Shown: piece by piece, positions 7,233-14,514 of the stretch
How positions within the stretch are numbered: position 1 is the first letter of the stretch
How the letters are laid out: every line of letters starts with the position of its first letter
Assembly (NCBI GenBank): GCA_021808195.1
Contig: JAKBCE010000049.1
Location: 1 to 20,687 of the forward strand
DNA from: Pseudomonadota bacterium
Lineage (GTDB): Bacteria > Pseudomonadota > Gammaproteobacteria > Steroidobacterales > Steroidobacteraceae
DNA: 20,687 nt
Direction: 5' to 3'
The notes under the pieces: model-generated
What the model was told of the DNA's origin: nothing
The model's input: only the letters and a program-made list of their open reading frames with translations
Databases searched by the model: none
Position numbers and translations under genes: made by a program

Positions 7233-7691
7233 ATGCTGGCCGTAGGAACACGAGCACCCGAATTCACTTTGCCCGATGCCGACGAGCGGGCCGTATCACT
7301 ACGCAGCCTGCTCGCCACCGGCGCGCTCATTCTTTATTTTTATCCGGCCGACTTTACTGCCGGGTGCACCCGCGAGGCCTGCCAGATCCGCGATCTGCAC
7401 CCTCAAATCCACTCTGCCGGACTGCAGGTCGCCGGGATCAGCCCTCAGAGCCCACAGAGCCACCGGGAATTTCGGGACAAATATGGCCTGCCCTTCATAC
7501 TGCTCTGCGACCCGGAGCGCTGCGTGGTGCGCATGTACGGCGTGCGCGGCCCATTCGGCATAGGCGTCCGGCGGGCCACGTTCCTCATCGATCCAAACGG
7601 CACGATCCTAGACGCCGTGGCGGCGGACCTGCGCATCGGTGCACACGCCCGTTTCGTGCGCGCAGCCATCGCTCGGCGCGGTGAGCCTTAG
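7233..7691 (+). CDS. bcp: Peroxiredoxin, Bcp/PrxQ type
   Basis: A 152-residue thioredoxin-fold thiol peroxidase. The motif FYPADFTAGCTREAC places the peroxidatic cysteine at C45 and the resolving cysteine at C50, the five-residue spacing of Bcp/PrxQ two-cysteine enzymes, which reduce hydroperoxides using thioredoxin. The conserved arginine region and RATFLIDPNG are present. Length matches the family. AGGAG lies eight bases before the ATG. It is transcribed away from the tRNA promoter, with 66 bases between tRNA and gene, and converges on the phosphatase-fold gene ending at 7704. Function confident; the exact reductant is inferred from the family. Confidence 0.93.
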   Translation: MLAVGTRAPEFTLPDADERAVSLRSLLATGALILYFYPADFTAGCTREACQIRDLHPQIHSAGLQVAGISPQSPQSHREFRDKYGLPFILLCDPERCVVRMYGVRGPFGIGVRRATFLIDPNGTILDAVAADLRIGAHARFVRAAIARRGEP

Positions 7692-7703
7692 CGGCGGCGC
7701 AAC

Positions 7704-8273
7704 TCAATCGTGCATTCGAAGCACGCGCGCCGGGCCATAGCGCGGGATGGTGATGATGTACATATCGCGGGCGCTGGCGGCACCGATCTGATGACCACTG
7801 AGTGCACGCACCAGGGCGGCGATGATCTGCCGGCCGCACACGACGAGCGCGGTCTTGCCCGCCTGCGCATCGAGGATCTTGCTGGCGATGTCGTCCGCGT
7901 CGCGGTCTGTCAGGACGATGGGAGACAGCCCGAGCAGCTGCGCAAGGGGCTCTGCCGTCTGCTGGGCCCGACGGGTACTGCTGACGTAGATCGCGCTCAG
8001 ACCGTCCCGCCCCGTCGCACTGGCGAAGCGCTGTGCGAGTATCTGAGCTTGCTGCCCGCCTGCGGCCGACAGCGGCGCATTGTCAATCGAGCCGAGCTCG
8101 CCGTTTGCAGACGGGACGACAACCACGATGGTATTGATCGCCGAGGCCCACAACCCGAGTCCCAGCCCTGTAACCGCGAGCACCGCCAGCAGAGTCAGCC
8201 ACACCGGCGCCAGAAAGGGCCGTCGGCGCCGGGTGATGGCGGGAGCGGAGGGATCTGCGGCGTGTGATGGCAT
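7704..8273 (-). CDS. Membrane-anchored histidine-phosphatase-fold protein, catalytic residues lost
   Basis: From the preferred ATG at 8273 (an ATG at 8327 would add 18 residues) it has a short basic cytoplasmic N-terminus, one membrane segment (about residues 22-42) and a soluble domain with the pattern of the phosphoglycerate-mutase/acid phosphatase family (NAPLSAAGGQQAQILAQRF, then YVSSTRRAQQTAEPLAQLLG). The defining RHG motif that should follow the first strand is replaced by PSANG, and the second histidine site (normally VVGHS) reads VVCGR. Hydrolysis by the usual phosphohistidine mechanism therefore seems impossible. It is probably an envelope protein with a binding or structural role. 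Confidence 0.75.
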   Translation of the reverse strand: MPSHAADPSAPAITRRRRPFLAPVWLTLLAVLAVTGLGLGLWASAINTIVVVVPSANGELGSIDNAPLSAAGGQQAQILAQRFASATGRDGLSAIYVSSTRRAQQTAEPLAQLLGLSPIVLTDRDADDIASKILDAQAGKTALVVCGRQIIAALVRALSGHQIGAASARDMYIITIPRYGPARVLRMHD

Positions 8274-8454
8274 CGGCGCTATCGTCTTTTCGCGGGAACT
8301 CGATCGATGGATCGTGAAGTTCATCACACTGCGCCTGCAATGTCACCTTTACATTCGGGCGTAGCTGCCTGTTGCCGATGCCCGCGTCCGAATCTTCTGA
8401 ATGTCACCCCGAAGCATCGGCTCGGCAGGGATTGACGAGCCCGGAGGGGGTTCA

Positions 8455-9525
8455 ATGGCTTCTGGCGGACACACAACTGTCATAAAGCGGGTGCTCGAAA
8501 GGCGCGTGCACGAGCCAGAGGCCCGCGAAGACACCACTGCCACCGTGGCGGTGATGCTGCGTGTGTTGCCGCCGCCGCATGCCTTGCTCGTGATCCGCGC
8601 ACCTGATACCCGCAAGCACCTCGAGCAGCGCATCCACAAAGAGATGCTCGATGTCACGTTGTGCGACGAACACGAAACCATCGACAGTCTGCGTGAACAG
8701 TTCCGCGCAGTCGTGATCACCGACAGCCTACCGTTGATCAGTCGGATTCGCGCACAGAAGTTTCCCCGCGACCCTTTCATCCTGTACGTCGCCCCGATCG
8801 ATAGCCCCGGAGAAATCGAGTCGGGATTGTTCGCCGGCGCTGATGACTGTCTCGCTCGGCAAGCGGGCGAGCCGGCGCTCAAGGCCCGGCTTGGCACCGC
8901 GCGGCGTATTGCCGAGCTCGAAGAGGTGCTGCGCATCGCGGTGATGGAAAATCGCGAGCTGTCGACCACCGATGAGCTGACCCGGGTGGCGAGCCGTCGG
9001 TTCTTCGGTAAGCACTTTCCACGCGAAATCGAGCGCGCCGCACGCTATCGGCGCCCGCTCTCGCTGATTCTTTGCGATATCGACTTCTTCAAGCATGTCA
9101 ACGACACGCTCGGCCATGCGAGCGGTGATGAGATTCTCAAACAGTTTGGCGCGCGCCTGCAGGAGTCCTTGCGCCGCGGAGTCGACTGGGTCGCGCGGCT
9201 CGGTGGCGAGGAATTCGCGATCATCCTGCCGGAGACGAACTACGATCAGGCACTTGATGCGGCCCGCAGACTGCGCGCCTGTATCGCGGACCGCCCCTTC
9301 CCCATCTCCGGCAAGACGGTGGAGGTCACGGCAAGCTTCGGCATGTGCAATCTGCAGCAGGTGCCCTTCGGGGACCGCAAGACGGCCGACCACATGCTGC
9401 GCATCGCCGATGCAGCCCTCTACCGCAGCAAACATGCCGGGCGCAATCGCGTCACCGCCACGCTCATGCCCATGAATCCCCTGCGGCGCCAGGACGATGA
9501 CATCGACAGCATGCTGAGCCGCTGA
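8455..9525 (+). CDS. Diguanylate cyclase with receiver-like N-terminal domain
   Basis: A 356-residue protein started at the ATG at 8455, which has a strong GGAGGGGG ribosome-binding site; the in-frame ATG at 8401 has none. Residues about 40-155 follow the pattern of a response-regulator receiver. The N-terminal acidic pair and the conserved lysine (usually LTKP, here LARQ) are missing, while D90 lies where the phosphorylated aspartate would be. A linking helix leads to a complete GGDEF domain (about 172-335) with the metal-binding DIDFFKHVND, the signature GGEEF at 250-254 and an RxxD inhibitory site (RGVD 241-244) five residues ahead of it. It should make cyclic di-GMP from GTP with product inhibition. 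Confidence 0.93.
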   Translation: MASGGHTTVIKRVLERRVHEPEAREDTTATVAVMLRVLPPPHALLVIRAPDTRKHLEQRIHKEMLDVTLCDEHETIDSLREQFRAVVITDSLPLISRIRAQKFPRDPFILYVAPIDSPGEIESGLFAGADDCLARQAGEPALKARLGTARRIAELEEVLRIAVMENRELSTTDELTRVASRRFFGKHFPREIERAARYRRPLSLILCDIDFFKHVNDTLGHASGDEILKQFGARLQESLRRGVDWVARLGGEEFAIILPETNYDQALDAARRLRACIADRPFPISGKTVEVTASFGMCNLQQVPFGDRKTADHMLRIADAALYRSKHAGRNRVTATLMPMNPLRRQDDDIDSMLSR

Positions 9526-9574
9526 ACGCGCCGGCTGCGCTGAACAGCGGGCACCACCACCGGGCGGCTCTGGT

Positions 9575-9588
9575 ACCCTATAGAGGGT
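9575..9588. other. Short hairpin in the gap before the CtaG gene
   Basis: The 100-base gap between the diguanylate cyclase and the CtaG gene contains ACCCT-ATAG-AGGGT followed by two T. It may be a weak terminator. The same bases include TATAGA, which could serve as a -10 element for the CtaG gene, but I see no matching -35. Confidence 0.3.
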
Positions 9589-9626
9589 TTCACCGGGCCA
9601 TACTGGCGGGTGATCACGGGGGTGCC

Positions 9627-10496
9627 GTGCGGTTTGCCGCGTATTTGCTGCCCTGGCAGTTCTCACCGACGACGTGCGCGCTGTTCGCGCTAGCACTGAT
9701 GCTCTACCTGCGCGGATGGGCGGTCTTGCGGGGCGAGTCGATCCACATCGGATGGGCACGCCCGAGCGTCTTTCTGCTCGGCCTGACTCTGAATTACGCA
9801 GTGCTGCAGACCCATTTTGATTATCTCGCCCAGCACATGTTCTGGATCCATCGCCTGCAGCACCTGATCCTGCATCACATCGGGCCAACCCTGCTCGTGC
9901 TGTCGGCACCGGTGCCGGTACTGCGCGCGGGCATTCCGGACCCGGCCTGGCGGGCGCTGAGTGTACGCGGGGTGCGCGTACCGCTCACCCGGCTCTGGCG
10001 CGCCCTGCAGCACCCGTTCATTGCCCCAGTGCTCTTTGTCGGGCTCATCTACTTCTGGCTGATTCCTTCTGTGCATTTCACCGCGATGCTCGATCAGCGA
10101 CGCTACCTGCTGATGAACTGGAGCATGCTGATCGATGGCATCCTCTTCTGGTGGCTGATGCTCGCCCCGCGCGAGGCGCAAGGCGCGAGTGCGCTCGGCT
10201 ATGGCGTGCGCTGTATCATCCTCACCGCGGTCGCGTTGCCGCAGATCGTGCTCGGCGCCTACATCGCACTCACCACCCAGCCGCTCTACAGCATTTACGC
10301 CGTATGCGGCCGTGCCTGGGCCATCAGCCCCATGCTCGATCAGCAGCTCGGCGGGTTGCTCACTTGGATTCCGGCCGCCATGATGTCCGCGGTCGGCGGC
10401 ATCGTGGTGCTGCATCACGTGCTTGCCGAGGATCGCCAAGCCGACGCAGCTCAAGCGCCGCGCGCCGCGCAGCCCTCCGTCGGAGCACCGGCGTGA
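9627..10496 (+). CDS. ctaG: Cytochrome c oxidase assembly factor, CtaG (caa3) type membrane protein
   Basis: A 289-residue polytopic membrane protein, mostly hydrophobic, with about seven membrane spans. The histidine-rich stretch QHMFWIHRLQHLILHHIG is diagnostic of the caa3_CtaG family, thought to help assemble the copper centres of cytochrome oxidase. It differs from the unrelated Cox11-type CtaG. It starts with GTG. Its stop codon overlaps the start of the Sco gene in GTGA (10493-10496), so the two are translationally coupled. No oxidase subunit genes are in this window. Confidence 0.88.
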   Translation: MRFAAYLLPWQFSPTTCALFALALMLYLRGWAVLRGESIHIGWARPSVFLLGLTLNYAVLQTHFDYLAQHMFWIHRLQHLILHHIGPTLLVLSAPVPVLRAGIPDPAWRALSVRGVRVPLTRLWRALQHPFIAPVLFVGLIYFWLIPSVHFTAMLDQRRYLLMNWSMLIDGILFWWLMLAPREAQGASALGYGVRCIILTAVALPQIVLGAYIALTTQPLYSIYAVCGRAWAISPMLDQQLGGLLTWIPAAMMSAVGGIVVLHHVLAEDRQADAAQAPRAAQPSVGAPA

Positions 10497-11089
10497 GCGC
10501 CCGCGCTGCACGGCTCGCTGCGCTTGCGGTGCTGACCGGCCTGTTGCTCTGTGGCTGCGCACAGCGCCAGTTGGGCGACCACATGACCAACATCGCGGGC
10601 CTCGTCGAGCCGCTGCGGTTTCACATGACCGATCAGGATGGCAGGCCGGTCAGCGCCGCAGACTACCGCGGCGAGGTCGTGCTGCTGTACTTCGGCTACA
10701 CGCACTGTCTGGATGCCTGTCCGACCACCCTGGCCACGCTCGCCGATGCGATCGCCCGCCTCGGCGCACAGGGGCAACGCGTACGTGTACTGTTCGTCAC
10801 CGTCGATCCGCGCCGGGACACCGTGGCGGTACTGAAACGTTACGTCAATGATTTCGGGCCGCAGTTCGTCGGCCTGCGCGGCACGCATGCGCAACTGACG
10901 CGCATGATCAAGCGCTACCGCGTTTCCTACCATGACGAGAAGCCGGACGCGAGCGGCGCCTACGAGGTCGACCACAGCAGCGCGGTCTTCATCTTCGGCC
11001 GCCACGGGCACGCGCGTCTGCTGGCACAGAGCGGCGCTCCCGCCGCGGTCCTCGCGACCGACCTGCGTCAGCTACTTGCCAGCGCGTGA
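10493..11089 (+). CDS. SCO1/SenC family copper chaperone lipoprotein
   Basis: A 198-residue protein started at the GTG overlapping the CtaG stop. The open frame extends upstream but that part is a shadow of ctaG. An N-terminal hydrophobic segment ends in a lipobox-like LLCGC with C22 as probable lipidation site. The thioredoxin-like domain carries the copper ligands C72 and C76 (CLDACP) and the distal histidine H161 (VDHSS), the full set for Sco proteins, which deliver copper to the CuA site of cytochrome oxidase and act as thiol reductases. VTVDPRRDT is a family signature. The pairing with ctaG supports a role in oxidase maturation. Confidence 0.93.
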   Translation: MSARAARLAALAVLTGLLLCGCAQRQLGDHMTNIAGLVEPLRFHMTDQDGRPVSAADYRGEVVLLYFGYTHCLDACPTTLATLADAIARLGAQGQRVRVLFVTVDPRRDTVAVLKRYVNDFGPQFVGLRGTHAQLTRMIKRYRVSYHDEKPDASGAYEVDHSSAVFIFGRHGHARLLAQSGAPAAVLATDLRQLLASA

Positions 11090-11153
11090 GCGCACGCCCG
11101 CCACCACAGACCATGCGGTTGACAGCGCTGCTCGAGCAGTTGAAAGTGCTCGC

Positions 11154-11423
11154 ATGGATGCTGAGCGGTTGGTGACGTTCGCGGTTTCGGGCCGCACCGC
11201 ACGCTGTGCGGCCGATCAGACTCTGCTCGAGGTTGCCGAAGCGGCCGGCATCCCCATGCCCTCCTCCTGCCGCGACGGCACTTGCGGCAAGTGCCGCACG
11301 CGGCTGCTGAGCGGACGGGTCGACATGCGCCACCAGGGTGGCATCCTGCAGCGGCACATCGATCTCGGCTACGTGCTCAGCTGCTGCAGCCGGCCACTCA
11401 CGGACGTGGTGCTCGAGCGCTGA
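11154..11423 (+). CDS. Small [2Fe-2S] plant-type ferredoxin
   Basis: An 89-residue electron carrier. Cysteines C39, C44 and C47 (SCRDGTCGKC) and C77 (in LSCC) follow the C-x4-C-x2-C-x29-C pattern of plant-type ferredoxins. C78 is an extra neighbour of the fourth ligand. LLEVAEAAGIPMPSSC is the expected approach to the cluster. The start is the ATG at 11154, 64 bases after the Sco stop and on the same strand. A TTGACA at about 11118 could be a -35 element but the -10 region is poor. It is a stand-alone domain, so the partner reductase or oxygenase lies elsewhere. Confidence 0.88.
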   Translation: MDAERLVTFAVSGRTARCAADQTLLEVAEAAGIPMPSSCRDGTCGKCRTRLLSGRVDMRHQGGILQRHIDLGYVLSCCSRPLTDVVLER

Positions 11424-11454
11424 GGGTCGGCGCGGGCCGGGCGCACGAGGCGGC

Positions 11455-11928
11455 TCACGCGGGCCTACCGCGGCCAAGCCATCGGTGCACCACCTGGCAG
11501 TACCGCTCGTATTCGGCTCCGAAGCGCCGCCGCAGTGCCTGCTCCTCAGCGCGGATCTGCGCGCACTCGATCAGCGGAATGAACAGGACCGCACCGATCA
11601 GTGCGCTCACCGTGCCCAACCGAAGCGCCCAGCCGAGGAGCACCAGCCACAGTCCGAGGTACATCGGATTGCGCGTCCAGGCGTAAACGCCACTCGTGAC
11701 CAGCACGGCGGCTCTCTCCGGTCGGTGTGGGTTCACGGTCGTGCGCGCGCGCCGAAACTGAACAAACGCCGCAGCCGCCGGTACGACTGCCAGGGCCATC
11801 ACTGCCCAGCCGACTCGTGTGTAGGGCGCAGCGAGCACGGTCCGCAGCGGCCAATAGCGGCTCAAGGCCCACTCGGCGGCGGCGATGATCAGCATCCACA
11901 GAGGAGGCGGGACGGGTGAGCTGCGCAT
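11455..11928 (-). CDS. Isoprenylcysteine carboxylmethyltransferase/PEMT-like membrane methyltransferase
   Basis: A small polytopic protein of about 157 residues from the ATG at 11928; upstream ATG and TTG codons (to 12012) could lengthen it to 185. The C-terminal half holds the family motif: VTSGVYAWTRNPMYLGLWL (the PY-x-x-xRHP-like cofactor region) followed by the paired acidic EEQALRRRFGAEYERY segment. Such proteins (ICMT, PEMT and their bacterial relatives) use S-adenosylmethionine at the membrane, but bacterial substrates are mostly unknown. It is divergent from the channel-like gene at 12081 and convergent with the ferredoxin gene. Confidence 0.8.
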   Translation of the reverse strand: MRSSPVPPPLWMLIIAAAEWALSRYWPLRTVLAAPYTRVGWAVMALAVVPAAAAFVQFRRARTTVNPHRPERAAVLVTSGVYAWTRNPMYLGLWLVLLGWALRLGTVSALIGAVLFIPLIECAQIRAEEQALRRRFGAEYERYCQVVHRWLGRGRPA

Positions 11929-12080
11929 GACATCCACACCGAACTCGAACACGCTCACGAGCATCCGCGAACCGACTCGGCGGGTCAACAGGGCCACTCG
12001 CCGGCCCGCCAAACAGCGTAGGCGCCGCCGTACTACACTCCGTGCTGCCGTTTTGGAGTATCGACTCTGGAGAGCACCAC

Positions 12081-12419
12081 ATGCCGCTTGAGCTGCTGAG
12101 CCCGGTTGAGTTCCTCATTCGCCTGCTGCGCCACCTCGGCTGGGCGATCCTGCTCACGCTGACCTCGTTGAGCGTCGGCGCCATCGGGTACCATCTGACC
12201 GCCTCCCTCGGTTGGCTCGACAGCTTTCTTAACGCCAGCATGATTCTGACCGGCATGGGACCGCTGGCACAACTGAACACGCCGGCGGCGAAGCTCTTCG
12301 CCATGTTTTATGCGCTGTACAGCGGCGTATTCTTCGTGTCGGTGACGACGATCCTGGTCTATCCGGTGATGCACCGGCTGCTCAGACGCGTGCACATCGA
12401 GTCGTACCGCACGAAATGA
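12081..12419 (+). CDS. Minimal two-helix potassium-channel-like protein
   Basis: A 112-residue membrane protein started at the ATG at 12081 with GGAG upstream. It shows the layout of a KcsA-type pore: helix 1 (about 18-38), a re-entrant pore helix (about 47-56), a filter-like stretch (SMILTGMGP, 53-61) and helix 2 (about 68-96). The filter would align with TMTTVGYGD but reads GMG in place of GYG and lacks the preceding threonines. Such sequences are sometimes labelled two-pore-domain channel family. Ion selectivity cannot be predicted. Neighbours offer no clear functional link. Confidence 0.65.
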   Translation: MPLELLSPVEFLIRLLRHLGWAILLTLTSLSVGAIGYHLTASLGWLDSFLNASMILTGMGPLAQLNTPAAKLFAMFYALYSGVFFVSVTTILVYPVMHRLLRRVHIESYRTK

Positions 12420-12434
12420 GCGCCGCTGCGGCGC
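12420..12434 (+). terminator. Short GC hairpin after the channel-like gene
   Basis: GCGCCG-CTG-CGGCGC is a perfect six-base stem with a three-base loop immediately after the TGA. It is followed by AAACC and not a T-run, so termination is only possible, not shown. Confidence 0.3.
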
Positions 12435-12499
12435 AAACCGCGACCGGGATCTCACCGGCGCGTTCGCCGCGCGGGAGGCAAATCGGCTAAAATTTTCTG

Positions 12500-13006
12500 A
12501 TGCGTCCGCTGAAAACCTCTGGCCCGATGCGGGTTCTGCTCTGTGCCGTGCTCGGCATGGCCTCGCTGTGCGCTCAGGCGACCCCCGCGAACTGGACGAG
12601 CCCGGTGGGGCTGTGGTCACCCATCGACAGCGCCACCGGCAAGCCTCTCGGCCTGATTGCGATCTACGAAGACCACGGCCTCTTCTACGGGCGCATCGAG
12701 CCGGAAACGGCGCAGGACGACCGCACCGCGCGCTGTACCGCATGCACCGGCAGCCGCCACGATCAACCGATGATTGGTCTGCTGCTGATGCGCCATCTGC
12801 GCTACCGGAACGGGCGCTACGTCGGCGGGGATATCCTCGATCCGCGCAACGGTCATGTGTTCGGCTGCGAACTGCGCCTGATCGATGGCGGCCGCAAACT
12901 CGTCATGCGCGGGTATCTCGGCATCCCTTTGTTCGGGCATTCACAGGTCTGGCAACGCATGCAGGGCACTCCGGGGGTACGCGTCTGGCCGGTCAGCGAC
13001 CCCTGA
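12500..13006 (+). CDS. DUF2147 family exported protein
   Basis: A 168-residue protein with a signal peptide (second methionine at residue 10, then VLLCAVLGMASLCAQA, probable cleavage after AQA) followed by a DUF2147 domain. That domain opens with PVGLWSPIDSATGKPLGLIAIYEDHGLFYGRIE and ends with FGHSQVWQRM, the lipocalin-like pattern of the family. A pair of cysteines (CTAC) sits in the middle loop where many members have them. The function of the family is not established. No ribosome-binding site lies at normal distance from either ATG, and a TAAAAT sits 12 bases before the first, hinting at a leaderless transcript. Confidence 0.85.
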   Translation: MRPLKTSGPMRVLLCAVLGMASLCAQATPANWTSPVGLWSPIDSATGKPLGLIAIYEDHGLFYGRIEPETAQDDRTARCTACTGSRHDQPMIGLLLMRHLRYRNGRYVGGDILDPRNGHVFGCELRLIDGGRKLVMRGYLGIPLFGHSQVWQRMQGTPGVRVWPVSDP

Positions 13007-13112
13007 TTGACCCTTGAGCGGCGCGCCGGGCGCCGGTACCGTGGCAGACTCTATGCCCCGGCTGAGCGCAGGCGGCGCACCCGTCCCATTTCTCAAGCGA
13101 CCTGCACCGATC

Positions 13113-13913
13113 ATGAACAAAATCTACTCATGGAACGTCAACGGCATTCGCGCCGTGACCAGGAAGGGCACCCTGCAGAGCTTCATCCGGGGCCACGATC
13201 CGGACATCCTGTGCCTGCAGGAGACCAAGGCCGAGCGCGCTCAGGCCGACATCGAGGTCGACAGCTATCACGAGTACTGGAACTCCGCGCAGAAAAAAGG
13301 CTACTCCGGCACGGCAATCTTCACCCGCCCGGAACCGCTGTCCGTCACCAACGGCTTCTCGGCCGCCATCGCGCGCAAGTACCACTTCACCGACGAGGCC
13401 GGTCGCGACAGCCTCGGTGAGGGCCGCGTCATCAGTGCAGAATTTGCGAAATTTTACGTGGTGACCGTCTACACGCCGAACGCCAAGGACGATCTGAGCC
13501 GGCTTGATCTGCGTTACCGGCACTGGGACCCGGCCTTCCTGGCGCATTGCCAGTCACTCGAGAAGAAAAAGCCGGTGGTGTTCTGCGGTGATCTGAACGT
13601 GGCGCACACCGAGCTTGACCTCGCCAATCCCGGCCCCAACCGCGGCAAGAAGGGCTTCACCGACGAGGAGCGCGAGGGCTTTCAGCGCTTTCTCGACGCC
13701 GGCTTCATCGACACGTTCCGCCTCTTCAAGCAAGGCAATGGCCACTACACGTGGTGGAGCCATTTCGCGAATTCGCGCGCCCGCAATATCGGGTGGAGAA
13801 TCGATTACGTGCTGGTCTCAGCGGCGCTGCGTAAGGCCGTCAAATCGGCCGAGATTCACCCGGACATCCTGGGCAGCGACCATTGCCCGGTGAGCATTAC
13901 GCTCGATCTGTGA
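13113..13913 (+). CDS. xth: Exodeoxyribonuclease III / AP endonuclease (ExoA/APE1-like)
   Basis: A 266-residue nuclease of the usual family length. It shows WNVNG (7-11), the metal-binding E37 in LQETKAE, Y120 in VYTPNA, the catalytic GDLN (D160, N162) and the terminal D256/H257 pair in GSDHCPV. These residues cleave DNA 5' of abasic sites and trim 3' ends during base excision repair. The internal style (NPGPNRGKKGFTDEEREGF) is closer to ExoA/APE1 than to E. coli ExoIII. I chose the ATG at 13113; a TTG at 13014 would add 33 non-homologous residues. It converges on the TPR lipoprotein gene with 16 bases between stops. Confidence 0.95.
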   Translation: MNKIYSWNVNGIRAVTRKGTLQSFIRGHDPDILCLQETKAERAQADIEVDSYHEYWNSAQKKGYSGTAIFTRPEPLSVTNGFSAAIARKYHFTDEAGRDSLGEGRVISAEFAKFYVVTVYTPNAKDDLSRLDLRYRHWDPAFLAHCQSLEKKKPVVFCGDLNVAHTELDLANPGPNRGKKGFTDEEREGFQRFLDAGFIDTFRLFKQGNGHYTWWSHFANSRARNIGWRIDYVLVSAALRKAVKSAEIHPDILGSDHCPVSITLDL

Positions 13914-13929
13914 GGGGCGCACACCGCGC

Positions 13930-14514
13930 TCACTGCACTGACAGCAGGGCCGCCTTGTGCTCAGCGGCGAGCGCCGCCTGGTTGTGGCCCTCGGCACGCA
14001 GCGCCGCGGCGATCTGACCCCATGCCGATGCCTCGGCCAGCGGATCTCCGCTCGCCAGATACAGCGCCTTGCGCGCCATGCCGTAGGCCTGCGCAGGGTT
14101 GCCGGCGGCGAGGCTCTCGCGCGCGAGCGCGATCCACACCAGAGGATTGCGCGGCTCGATCGAGACCGCCCGCTCAAGGGTCTCCGCGGCCACTCCGTAG
14201 TGACCGGCACGCTCCTGCACATCCGCCGATGTCACAAGCGCCTCGGCGGCCGGGCCGAGCTGATACTGCGGCGGTGGCGGCGGCGCCAGGGAACCCGCGG
14301 CCGGCGCCGCCGTAGCGGCTTGCGCCGGCGGGGCCACCGGTACGCCGCTCTGCATCCCGTTCGGTTGCTGGATGACCCCGCGACGCGCGCTCCTCGCAGC
14401 AGTCTGATGCGTCGCACTGTAAGGCGGTCCAACCAATGCGCAGCCCGACAGCACCATCGCCGCACCGAGCGAGCACAGCGCGGCGCGTGCAGCAGCCGAT
14501 CGCCCTCGAATCAT
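13930..14514 (-). CDS. TPR lipoprotein, candidate PBP1b activator (LpoP-like)
   Basis: A 194-residue protein. The N-terminus is a lipoprotein signal (basic start, hydrophobic core, LSGC lipobox with C25; Ala at +2 favours the outer membrane). A disordered alanine/proline-rich stretch of about 60 residues then ends in five prolines, followed by two to three tetratricopeptide repeats (about 95-192). The ATG overlaps the PBP1b stop in TGATG, so translation is coupled. In Pseudomonas the PBP1b gene is adjacent to the outer-membrane TPR lipoprotein LpoP, which activates it. Same location, same architecture and a linker able to cross the periplasm make that role likely here, by inference. Confidence 0.75.
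   Translation of the reverse strand: MIRGRSAAARAALCSLGAAMVLSGCALVGPPYSATHQTAARSARRGVIQQPNGMQSGVPVAPPAQAATAAPAAGSLAPPPPPQYQLGPAAEALVTSADVQERAGHYGVAAETLERAVSIEPRNPLVWIALARESLAAGNPAQAYGMARKALYLASGDPLAEASAWGQIAAALRAEGHNQAALAAEHKAALLSVQ

Noticed and set aside
8728..9909. 393-residue open frame on the minus strand
   Set aside because: Antisense to the diguanylate cyclase and the start of ctaG, both of which have clear family motifs; composition is that of a shadow frame.
10151..10492. Upstream extension of the Sco frame
   Set aside because: It is an out-of-frame reading of ctaG; the lipoprotein signal fits the GTG at 10493.
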